In this document: positions 42,657-51,116 of the stretch, one piece after another
Numbering within the stretch: the stretch's first letter is position 1
Layout: every line of letters starts with the position of its first letter
NCBI GenBank assembly: GCA_025963775.1
Contig: JAOQAD010000022.1
Location: forward strand, 1 to 53,898
DNA length: 53,898 nucleotides
Direction of reading: 5' to 3'
Source of the DNA: Bacteroidota bacterium
Lineage (GTDB): Bacteria > Bacteroidota > Bacteroidia > 2-12-FULL-35-15
Program-made: the position numbers and the translations under genes
Notes under the pieces: generated by a model
Told to the model about the DNA's origin: nothing
What the model saw: only the letters and a program-made list of their open reading frames with translations
Database searches by the model: none

Positions 42657-45600
42657 ATGTCGATATACGTTAAGCAATTTGATGCAACAGTAGATGCCAG
42701 TTTCTCGGGGCTTGTGCAGATCACTGATTCCAGCAGCAATATCGTGGTTGGAGGAATAGGTACATCCGCTATTGCACTCGTCGTGGATGCTGATGGAAAT
42801 GTTCTTGACCAGCTGGAGTTCGTGATCGGTGATTCAACGATCACGTTTATCAGCGTTCTCCCGGTAGGCGACAGGTTTGCGCCCGGCGACTACCTGCTGT
42901 TCGGCTCTAAAAAAGTAAGCGCTACAAATTTTCCTGCGCTTGTGATCAGGGTGAAATCCGACGGATCTGTTGTATGGGCCAACACTTATGGCAACACCAC
43001 TACGTCACAGCCTTTGCAGATCATTTCTTCCATCGCAACGGTTGCTGAAGAACGTTTCAACAGCTTTATTTTTATTTCCAAGAACATTACAAGTACAGCA
43101 AACGAAGACATCGAGGCCATCAGGATCGACAGGTTTGGTGTAGTTGATGTTGCCAAAGTATACGGCGCCCGGCTGAACAAGGACCAGGCTGCAGGTTTGA
43201 TCCCCTACGAAAACGGGGGAGCGATCATTTACGGAGGATCCAATGCAGTGGCTAATTTCGACAGCTTCTTCCTGGCTGTTGACAGAAGCCTGAGCATCGT
43301 ACAGAAAAAACTGATTGGTACCGTAAAGCCGCAGGAGATCCGCGCAGTGATCCCGGGGCCTAATCCGGGAGATTATATTGTAGCAGGTGACACAGGTGTA
43401 CTGGTTGGGAACAAGGAAACATTCCTGTTCGCTTTCAACATGAACAAAAGCCTTGTTGCAACAGCGAAAACATACGACCTGTTGCCGGGAGCGGACACGG
43501 GGTTCAGGAAACTGCTGCAGATCGGGAGCAATTATTATATGTTTGGCTACAAGCAGAACGGAAGCTATGCAGCGAAATTCAATGCAGGTTTAAATCTTGT
43601 ATGGACAAAGCAGCTGAACATTACACCGGGAAATTATTTTTTATCGGATGCGGTTGTTGATAATACAGGAACAGAAATTACATTATGCGGCTGGATCAAA
43701 AAATCGGCCCAGCTGTTTCCGTTGATATTGCGTACGGATACCGAATTCAGCACCTGCATCACATTGGCCAAACCCAACCCTCTGCCGGGCGAGCTGCCCT
43801 TCACTATTAAGGACTGGGCTGTGGTGATGACAGAGTATGCTCCTAAGGTGCTGCCTCAAAAGGTGACACTGAAACGTTTCCCGGTACCCAATAATTTTAT
43901 CTGCCCGGCCCCTTCCGAGAAGCTGAACACAGAAGGCCTGATCCAGTCGCCTTATATTTACATACAGGCTGCCGGCTCCAACCAGGCCGACAGCTCTTCG
44001 AAAGGAGTGCATTTAAGATGGAAGTTCAATAAGGCATTGGGAGATAATCACTTTGCAAAAGGGGCGTATGCCAATCCTTCCAGCCCGTATTATACAACCA
44101 TCGGCTTCAATAAGGCCAACGATTATATAAAGATCTACCGCGCACCTTACAATAAAAAATTCCAGGCCAAGGTAAAGTTCAAAAATGCACAGCCGCCTAC
44201 CACTGAAATAAACAGCGGCAGCACAAGGGAGTGGCGTTACAATGGCATTACGCTCACAAACGGTGGAACGGGAACAACCAATGTGATCGTCAGGTTCATG
44301 GATGTGGCGCAGTATAATACCATCCGCGCAACAATGACGACGCTGAAGCCGGAGAACTTCATGAAGCAGTATACCGGGATAGTGGAAGTGGAAACACAGA
44401 ATAAATTATTCTTTTCCGCAGAGCTTACCGTGCTGTTCAATACAGGATCAACCGCGGCTGCTTATTTAAGGACTGAAGCGATCTCGTATGAAGATCCTGC
44501 CGATGTATCCACGGCTGTGATCTCCTGCCGGAAAAAATTCACAGGGCCAACACAACTTGGAGCTGCCAAGGTCGTGTGCGAGAGTATCAAGTACCTGCGC
44601 CTGGATTTCTCCATTGCGTATATTTCCGAGATCGCGTTTGAAACGTATTACGATTACATTGGCAATGTGAATAATCTCGGAACCGCAAATACATGGCAGT
44701 TCCTCGGTAACCAAAGCCTGACGCTTGATACAAGCTTAGCCTACGACAGGCTTGAGAATTTCAGCAATCCGTTTATCCCTGCCGTGCAAAAGTACAGCGT
44801 GGACAAGCAGTGGAATAAATACAACGACAGCAGTGCAATAACCGGGGAGTTCAAAGTAAGGGTTGATAATTACAAGCACCGCTGGTACCCGGCACCAACT
44901 TCAGAGCATCCTACAACCAAGGCGGTTGACGGGATCCAGCAGACGATCGCAAAATACCTGGATTACAGTAAAACCGATACCAAAGCAATTGTGGCGGTTC
45001 CGGTGGAAGATGACCCGGGAAATGATGCACAGATCAACATCAGCTTCTTTGATATTTTAAGGCTTGTCGGGATCGATTATCACATTGCACGGATGATGGG
45101 CCTCGGCCTGATCGATGCGAACATTGCGAATGATACCACGCCTTATGTGTACCTGATGGCATACACCAGCAGGGGAGCGCTTGAAACAGGCGATCCCTCC
45201 ACACTGGTGAAGGATCATTTGTACATGACCCTGCCTACAACACGCGTGGATTACCGCTTGCCGAATGCGCCTGTGCAAATTCCCGTATCTTATGGAATGA
45301 GTGTGGACAACGGGATAGGAGAGGTGAACCAGATCACGGATGACCAGGGCTATGTGGATTTTGATGAAGTGCGCTTTGTAAATATCAACCGCGATGTGTA
45401 CGATTATGAAAAGCCATTCGGGGCATTCTTTGCTGACACAACCGAATTCTGTCTCTGCGAAGAGACCATGCCGGTGATGTACGGGCTGGACTACAAAGGC
45501 GCTGCGGAAACCGTTTACCGGAAGCCTGAGATCACGCAGGATGAAGAGTATTTTGATTTTGCAGGGTTTAACGAGGTGGTGGAGATCCCGGAACAGGGAC

Positions 45601-48600
45601 AAAATCCGGTATACATTCACCAGGAAAGAGAAGAGGGCGTGCATTGCTATGCCATCTATTCGATCAACTGGTTCTCGCGCATCTCTGTGCTCAGTAACCA
45701 GGAGTGCACCGATTATACGAAATTCAAAAAGATCAAGAACCTGTTGCCGCCTTCCAATTTCAGCGTTCAGCTGATCCAGAAGGAAGAGCCTTTGATGTTC
45801 ACTACGCCGAAGGAGCAGCTTGCGTTGGCAGCATTAACAACATTGGATAAAACGCTTGTAAGGGCCACATTTGAATGGAACCACAATCACAATGTGAATT
45901 ACCAGTTTGCAGAAAGGGCGCAGCTGTTTTACCGTGATTCCGCACCGGATTCCATCCGCGGGGAAATTGTTTCGGTGACCCAGCTGCCGGATCACAAGGT
46001 ACTCGTGAAAGTAAAAGACTATACGATCCTGAGCACAAGCCCTTCGCAGGTAGTGGCACCTTCTATTCCTGCCGGGATGGAAGGAAAATACATTGGCTCC
46101 CTGTTCTCTACAGGCTCACAGGGATTCTCGGTCGTTGCCATAAACAATACAACGCTGCCGTATGCAGAGTTCACTCTGCTGCAGGTAAAGCAAACATCTT
46201 CTCTCGATCCTTTAGGGAATAATCAATTCACAACAGTTGTCAGCTGGCTGATGCCGGCGGTGGGAGATAAGTTCCTTGTGGTGGAAAACCTTGCAGTGGA
46301 CCTGAACTGGAGCACGCACCTGGGCCGCACTGTTTATCTTGAAAAATTCCATACGGCATTTAAGATCCAGCTTGAAGCTACAGGCACTGCCAACAACGGC
46401 ACGTACAAGATCGAACAGGTAAGCCTGAACGGGGCGAACACGGATATTGTTTTGCTCGACAAGCTGAAAAGCAGTGTGGTGGGAGGGAACATCCGTTATG
46501 AAAGAACATTCAGGTTGGTTTCCCTCGATGCTTCCACGAACAAGCTGAAAATTGCAGGGAATGTTGTTTCCGAATTTTCAGGAGTAACAACACTGAGAGT
46601 GTTCGGCTCTTCTTACACTAATGATAAGAGTTATACCATTTCAGGAGCTCCCGTTTACAATTCACCGGATACCGAGATCACGGTTACAGGGCCAATTGCC
46701 GATGCTTCTTCTGCATTCGGATATGCGGCCATTGAAAAAATTGCGGCGATCACTGCGCTGGACATGCCTGCAAAAAAAGTAACGGTTGCAGGCGATCTCA
46801 CTGCCGAGATCATTCCGCCATATATAGAAACGAAGATCAATTACGACAGTACCGAAACTAAATTTTCCTATGGCGGGATTTATCAGCCGGCATTGGTGAA
46901 TGAATTTCACGACCCGGTAACAGGTGATTTCTTCGGGGCATACACTGTTAAATTCAACAGCTACACGCTGCTGCCTCACATCGATCCTTCGGTGGACTGG
47001 TACAAAGGGCTTTTGAGGATCAGGGATACGAATACGAACCTCGTCAGCGGAGTGCCGCAGTTTACAGTGAAATCGCTGCAGGTGCTCGAAATTAAAAAAG
47101 ACAGCAGCGGAAACGTACTGAGCCCGCTTGAGCTGGTGATATATGATCCGGGCTATACGAGCGATCCTTTCCCGATCCAGACGGGCAGCAATGTGAATGT
47201 GAATTTCCATCCTTCGTACCGCCTGTATTTAACGGCGGAATTCAATGGCTCCGGGAACAATGATGCAAGCCACCAGTTCAATCAAACGACCATGATGCCG
47301 CTCATCGGGGATGGCAGCAAGATCACCTACATGGGGATCCGTTCGCTCGACAGGGTGAAGGAACCGCCTTCTTTCGCGATCGTCCAGTACGAATCGTACA
47401 TAGCGCCTTTAGTGCCTGTGCTGGCACAGGAGATCGTTGCACCGGCAGCGCCAAAGGATTTGTCAGGGCCATTGTTTGCAACCCGTCCTGACTTTTACAA
47501 AAAATCGACGTACACGGTGGATATTAAATTAGATACCACCGCCGGACGCCAGCCTTATGGCGCGCTGGTGTACAGGGGAAGCGAAACAAAAGTGCTGGAT
47601 ACGATCTACAAGCAGGCAACGCTGAATACGATCCTGCCGGTGATTAAGCAACTGAAAAAAACAGATACGCTTGCTTATTATACAATGATCCACGACCTGG
47701 TGAATGTTGTGACCGACAGCGGCGGCAATTTTGCGGGCACACCAAACACGCTGGGCTTTTCATTCCCTCTGCCTGACAACGCGGATTATATCATTCCGAA
47801 CAGGGACAAACTGATCATTGTGAAGCCCTTTGTAACAGCCGTGCCGATCCTTGGGCCGCAGGTAGAGATTCTAAGGCAGGCCATTCTTGGCTCCTTCCTT
47901 TCAATGACCGAGCGCCCGGTAGTTTATAAATATGTAAAAGGCGGAATTACCGCTTCCGGCAGAAAGCCGATCATCAGGACCTACAACGGCGATATCATCA
48001 CGCCGGTGCTGCCTGAAGCTCCGGGCTATGACCCGGATACGTATGATCCGCACCCGATGGCCGTTAAGTTTTCAATTGACGCTTCAGGAACGGTACTGTT
48101 GCCAGGAGATGCTGGTTACAGCACTGCTGCCAACGATTTTTACATCCGCTTCACTGATTTTACGCTGGATGGCGCATCGCAGGAGTTCTATTTTTATTAT
48201 GCCTGCGAGATCAGCAATCAATTGGCGATAGGTCCGCCGAGCCCGGTGAAAGCGCCCGTGTTAATGGTGAATGCGGCCCCGGCCCAGGCACCCGGAATCA
48301 GGGAGGTGCTCACCGTTCTTGCCAACCCGGTTACAAATGCAATTACCTCCGTTCAATTTAAACTGAACATTTATAACGAAACGGAAGGCATCACACAGTT
48401 CTGGATCTACAGGGCTTACACATCTGCAGAAGCAAGCAACATCCGTTCGATGAAGCTGGCGAAAAAAATTGATGTGGGCGATCCTGTGACCGATGATTTT
48501 TCAGACCTGCTCATTCCGCCTTACGGTGAAACCCTGTTCTACAAAATTGTTGCGGTAAGAAGAATTCAGAATGAGCTGGCACTGGATGAAGATATTTTAT

Positions 48601-50135
48601 CATTGCCATCGAACCCGGCACTCACCAATGTGGTGGATGTTGTTAATCCACAGCCGCCGCAGCTTCGTTCCGAGAACGGAACAAGCACTCCTGCATTATT
48701 GCAGGATGTGATCCTGAAATGGGAGCCTACTGCCTACAACGGGACTTATTATTTACAAAAGCTGAACACATCCGGAAACTGGGTGGAGATCTATAGGATC
48801 AAAGTGAAGGATACGGAGATGCAGTATCCTCCGCTGGACCTGGCCAGCCTTCCTGATTTTACAAATTTCCCGGAAACGGAAAACCTTCCGAGAGTGGATG
48901 CCGATGGAAATCCAATTTATCATCGCTTCAGGGTGCAGGTTGAAAATTCTTCGGGATTGTTCAATCTTACAGAGTTTGAGCTGACGCTGGCAAAAGGCCC
49001 ATCCGACTTACAGGGAATTGACAGTGAGCTTAGCTATGCGGATGGAAACGGGCATACGCTGCCTGTATTGGATTCTGCTGATTTTATTACCGGCTCCAGC
49101 CAGCCTGATACTATGACATTCATGTACTTGGGTACTCCTTTGCCTGCAGGGCATAATTCCTTTGTGAAGATAGAGGTCAGGGTAACGGATGACCTTGCGA
49201 ATACATTTACAAAAACGATCAACTCGCCGGGAGGCTCAGTTACATTCAATCATGGAGAGGGCGGCCTGGTGCTGAACAATACCAACCCGAACAGGGTGTA
49301 CACGATCAGGACAAAACTATTCACTGATTTTGCTCCTCTTGGTGCAGTGCAGTCGTACACGCTCGGCTATCTTGCCGGGCCATGCTATGACCTGCGCCAG
49401 GTAAGCGACATTGTGAAGCTGACCGACGGCAGCCACGATGTGAATCCGCTGGTTCCAGGAAGCATCAATGATGGAGTGGCGTATCCAACGCAGTTGCAGT
49501 TTACCGACATCAGTGATTTGTCAGGCATCAGCGAAACCGTTAATCATATTGATATTACAGTTACAGACGACCTCAGCAATACGGCAACAAAAACAATACC
49601 TGCTGCCGGTGGGGATGTAACCTTTGTAAATGGCGACGGTGGCCTCGTGCTGGATAATTCAAATCCGAACAGGAGCTACGAAGTGAAAGTGAAGCTGTTC
49701 AGCAATGAATGTGCTGCTGGTGCCGAAGCGGTGTACAACATCAGTTATCCGTATACACCATGCGATGACCTGGCTTCATTAACGGTTATTGCCAAATACA
49801 CTGACAATAACGGTACGGTCATTAACCCGCTTACAGATTATACTGTAACTACGGTCACGGATCCGAACGGCAGTATTACCCTGGAGGATATTACAGGCGC
49901 AGGCCTTCCCCCGGGACATACGTTTGGCCACATGGATGTGATCCTCGAGGATGACCTCGGTGGCGCCTTCATTAAAACGATCGGGGCAGCAGGCGGAAGC
50001 GTAACGTTTAACAATGGAGATGGCGGCCTGCTGCTGGATAACAGTAATCCCGGCAGGGCCTTCTTTGTAACGTTCGTGCTCTATACTAATTTGTGCAGCA
50101 ATGGAAGGAGCTATTCATATACAGTTAACTATTAA
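42657..50135 (+). CDS. Giant modular protein (2492 residues) with N-terminal propeller and C-terminal triple repeat
   Basis: No signal peptide or T9SS tail. The first ~380 residues contain six to seven units with the pattern xALVVDxDGxVxxxxxYG (ALVVDADGNVLDQ, ALVIRVKSDGSVVWANTYG, AIRIDRFGVVDVAKVYG, FLAVDRSLSIVQKKL), a probable beta-propeller. The middle (400-1650) is a long beta-rich region of unknown fold. Fibronectin-like stretches lie near 1870-2110 (QDVILKWEPTAYNGTYYLQKL). The last ~380 residues are three 126-127-residue repeats. Codon use and G+C are host-like. It follows the 2036-residue gene by 39 bases in the same direction and is likely part of the same system. Confidence 0.78.
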   Translation: MSIYVKQFDATVDASFSGLVQITDSSSNIVVGGIGTSAIALVVDADGNVLDQLEFVIGDSTITFISVLPVGDRFAPGDYLLFGSKKVSATNFPALVIRVKSDGSVVWANTYGNTTTSQPLQIISSIATVAEERFNSFIFISKNITSTANEDIEAIRIDRFGVVDVAKVYGARLNKDQAAGLIPYENGGAIIYGGSNAVANFDSFFLAVDRSLSIVQKKLIGTVKPQEIRAVIPGPNPGDYIVAGDTGVLVGNKETFLFAFNMNKSLVATAKTYDLLPGADTGFRKLLQIGSNYYMFGYKQNGSYAAKFNAGLNLVWTKQLNITPGNYFLSDAVVDNTGTEITLCGWIKKSAQLFPLILRTDTEFSTCITLAKPNPLPGELPFTIKDWAVVMTEYAPKVLPQKVTLKRFPVPNNFICPAPSEKLNTEGLIQSPYIYIQAAGSNQADSSSKGVHLRWKFNKALGDNHFAKGAYANPSSPYYTTIGFNKANDYIKIYRAPYNKKFQAKVKFKNAQPPTTEINSGSTREWRYNGITLTNGGTGTTNVIVRFMDVAQYNTIRATMTTLKPENFMKQYTGIVEVETQNKLFFSAELTVLFNTGSTAAAYLRTEAISYEDPADVSTAVISCRKKFTGPTQLGAAKVVCESIKYLRLDFSIAYISEIAFETYYDYIGNVNNLGTANTWQFLGNQSLTLDTSLAYDRLENFSNPFIPAVQKYSVDKQWNKYNDSSAITGEFKVRVDNYKHRWYPAPTSEHPTTKAVDGIQQTIAKYLDYSKTDTKAIVAVPVEDDPGNDAQINISFFDILRLVGIDYHIARMMGLGLIDANIANDTTPYVYLMAYTSRGALETGDPSTLVKDHLYMTLPTTRVDYRLPNAPVQIPVSYGMSVDNGIGEVNQITDDQGYVDFDEVRFVNINRDVYDYEKPFGAFFADTTEFCLCEETMPVMYGLDYKGAAETVYRKPEITQDEEYFDFAGFNEVVEIPEQGQNPVYIHQEREEGVHCYAIYSINWFSRISVLSNQECTDYTKFKKIKNLLPPSNFSVQLIQKEEPLMFTTPKEQLALAALTTLDKTLVRATFEWNHNHNVNYQFAERAQLFYRDSAPDSIRGEIVSVTQLPDHKVLVKVKDYTILSTSPSQVVAPSIPAGMEGKYIGSLFSTGSQGFSVVAINNTTLPYAEFTLLQVKQTSSLDPLGNNQFTTVVSWLMPAVGDKFLVVENLAVDLNWSTHLGRTVYLEKFHTAFKIQLEATGTANNGTYKIEQVSLNGANTDIVLLDKLKSSVVGGNIRYERTFRLVSLDASTNKLKIAGNVVSEFSGVTTLRVFGSSYTNDKSYTISGAPVYNSPDTEITVTGPIADASSAFGYAAIEKIAAITALDMPAKKVTVAGDLTAEIIPPYIETKINYDSTETKFSYGGIYQPALVNEFHDPVTGDFFGAYTVKFNSYTLLPHIDPSVDWYKGLLRIRDTNTNLVSGVPQFTVKSLQVLEIKKDSSGNVLSPLELVIYDPGYTSDPFPIQTGSNVNVNFHPSYRLYLTAEFNGSGNNDASHQFNQTTMMPLIGDGSKITYMGIRSLDRVKEPPSFAIVQYESYIAPLVPVLAQEIVAPAAPKDLSGPLFATRPDFYKKSTYTVDIKLDTTAGRQPYGALVYRGSETKVLDTIYKQATLNTILPVIKQLKKTDTLAYYTMIHDLVNVVTDSGGNFAGTPNTLGFSFPLPDNADYIIPNRDKLIIVKPFVTAVPILGPQVEILRQAILGSFLSMTERPVVYKYVKGGITASGRKPIIRTYNGDIITPVLPEAPGYDPDTYDPHPMAVKFSIDASGTVLLPGDAGYSTAANDFYIRFTDFTLDGASQEFYFYYACEISNQLAIGPPSPVKAPVLMVNAAPAQAPGIREVLTVLANPVTNAITSVQFKLNIYNETEGITQFWIYRAYTSAEASNIRSMKLAKKIDVGDPVTDDFSDLLIPPYGETLFYKIVAVRRIQNELALDEDILSLPSNPALTNVVDVVNPQPPQLRSENGTSTPALLQDVILKWEPTAYNGTYYLQKLNTSGNWVEIYRIKVKDTEMQYPPLDLASLPDFTNFPETENLPRVDADGNPIYHRFRVQVENSSGLFNLTEFELTLAKGPSDLQGIDSELSYADGNGHTLPVLDSADFITGSSQPDTMTFMYLGTPLPAGHNSFVKIEVRVTDDLANTFTKTINSPGGSVTFNHGEGGLVLNNTNPNRVYTIRTKLFTDFAPLGAVQSYTLGYLAGPCYDLRQVSDIVKLTDGSHDVNPLVPGSINDGVAYPTQLQFTDISDLSGISETVNHIDITVTDDLSNTATKTIPAAGGDVTFVNGDGGLVLDNSNPNRSYEVKVKLFSNECAAGAEAVYNISYPYTPCDDLASLTVIAKYTDNNGTVINPLTDYTVTTVTDPNGSITLEDITGAGLPPGHTFGHMDVILEDDLGGAFIKTIGAAGGSVTFNNGDGGLLLDNSNPGRAFFVTFVLYTNLCSNGRSYSYTVNY
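48999..50135 (+). repeat. Three tandem 126-127-residue domain repeats at the C-terminus of the giant protein
   Basis: Units start at 48999, 49380 and 49758 (periods 381 and 378 bases), each beginning P(S/C)xDL and each containing VTDDLxNTxTKTI (or LEDDLGGAFIKTI) followed by GGxVTFNxGxGGLVLDN and (P)NR. The conserved acidic and Asn/Gly pattern suggests immunoglobulin-like, perhaps calcium-binding, modules. Confidence 0.85.
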
Positions 50136-50175
50136 CTGTATATACGGAATTTTGCATTAAATTAAACGGATTTTT

Positions 50176-50223
50176 GGGAAGAGCTGAATGATGCCCCGTA
50201 TTTAAATGCGGAGCAATCTTCCC
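50176..50223. promoter_or_regulatory. Nested hairpin between the giant gene and the membrane-protein pair
   Basis: GGGAAGA (50176-50182) pairs with TCTTCCC (50217-50223); inside, CCGTA-TTTAAA-TGCGG (50196-50211) forms a second stem with one mismatch. No T-run follows, so this may be a processing site, attenuator or operator rather than a terminator. Confidence 0.4.
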
Positions 50224-50249
50224 GATACTAAATTAACTATTAGGTACAA

Positions 50250-50756
50250 ATGATCCTGCTGCAGAATACTATAGCTTGTGATACGCTGGCCCTTAGCATC
50301 CATGATAAGTTCAGCCAGTATTTCACGTTTTCCGATGACCTTGTAAAGCTGTCGGAACAGGTAAATGACACTACATTAAAGCTATTGGCTGCAATTGTTC
50401 TGTTGTTACTGGGAACGGAAAAGCTGAAGCCGATCAGGTCAAAATTCAAGTATATTTATTTTATACTCCTGCCGGCTTTGATCTGCCTTGTTTATTCCTT
50501 TTATTTAGGGGCCCGGCTGCATGAGCATTCGGCGAAGCTGAAATTATTCAGGCATTTTGAAGAGGTAAAATATCTTGTAGATGGAGAGTATAATGAAAGC
50601 TTTACAAAGCTGTACATTGCACAAAATTATTTTATGCGCTGGGGCGGAGGATTGATGGCTGTTTGGCTGCTGCTGTATTTTGTGTGGTGGTTTTATGCAC
50701 CGGACAAAACCTTTAAACAAAAAATAAAAAACAACAAAAAACAACCTCAAGCATGA
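50250..50756 (+). CDS. Three-helix membrane protein of unknown function
   Basis: 168 residues. Hydrophobic segments at about 43-60 (TLKLLAAIVLLLLG), 70-88 (YIYFILLPALICLVYSFYL) and 131-152 (WGGGLMAVWLLLYFVWWFY), with a soluble N-terminus and a Lys-rich C-terminal tail (KQKIKNNKKQ). No family recognised. Its stop overlaps the next start (ATGA, 50753-50756), so the two proteins are made together. The pair follows the giant gene by about 115 bases and may belong to the same transcript or be independent. Confidence 0.7.
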   Translation: MILLQNTIACDTLALSIHDKFSQYFTFSDDLVKLSEQVNDTTLKLLAAIVLLLLGTEKLKPIRSKFKYIYFILLPALICLVYSFYLGARLHEHSAKLKLFRHFEEVKYLVDGEYNESFTKLYIAQNYFMRWGGGLMAVWLLLYFVWWFYAPDKTFKQKIKNNKKQPQA

Positions 50757-51085
50757 AAAAGATCATTCTTATCGGGATCACCTGCTTTTTTGCCGGTGCT
50801 GCATCTGCACAAAGCTGCCAGTTACCTGATTGCCTTGAACTGAGCGTAAAAGAAAGCTGTAAAGAGTATTGCAAAAAGCACCATACGAAAATAAAGTGGG
50901 AAGCTTCAGAAGAAGAATTAAAAAGTATGGGGCTGAGTGAGAAAAGCATAAAGATCATTCTTGATAAAAGGGCTTTAAAAGCGAAGGATTATAGCCTGGA
51001 TACAGCAGTGCCCAACTGGAAAGCGGAAATTGAAGAAAAGGAAAAGCTTCAGAAAAAACAGGAGATAAATCCTTTGGATAAATAG
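50753..51085 (+). CDS. Small Cys-containing secreted protein
   Basis: 110 residues. A signal peptide (MKKIILIGITCFFAGAASA before QSCQLPDC) precedes a mature part whose first half has four Cys (QSCQLPDCLELSVKESCKEYCKK), probably two disulfides. The second half is charged and helical (AEIEEKEKLQKKQ). No family recognised. Translationally coupled to the upstream membrane protein, which suggests that they interact. Confidence 0.7.
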   Translation: MKKIILIGITCFFAGAASAQSCQLPDCLELSVKESCKEYCKKHHTKIKWEASEEELKSMGLSEKSIKIILDKRALKAKDYSLDTAVPNWKAEIEEKEKLQKKQEINPLDK

Positions 51086-51099
51086 CCGGATTGCCGGCT
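51084..51099. terminator. Weak hairpin between convergent genes
   Basis: AGCCGG-ATTG-CCGGCT (51084-51099) overlaps the stop of the plus-strand gene and lies 18 bases past the end of the minus-strand gene. No T-run, so terminator activity is uncertain. Confidence 0.35.
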
Positions 51100-51116
51100 C
51101 CGGAATTCGGTATGCC

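Noticed and set aside
31249..50135. Contractile injection system or T6SS locus
   Set aside because: No sheath, tube, baseplate, spike or AAA+ ATPase genes are present; only the modular giants hint at such a link.
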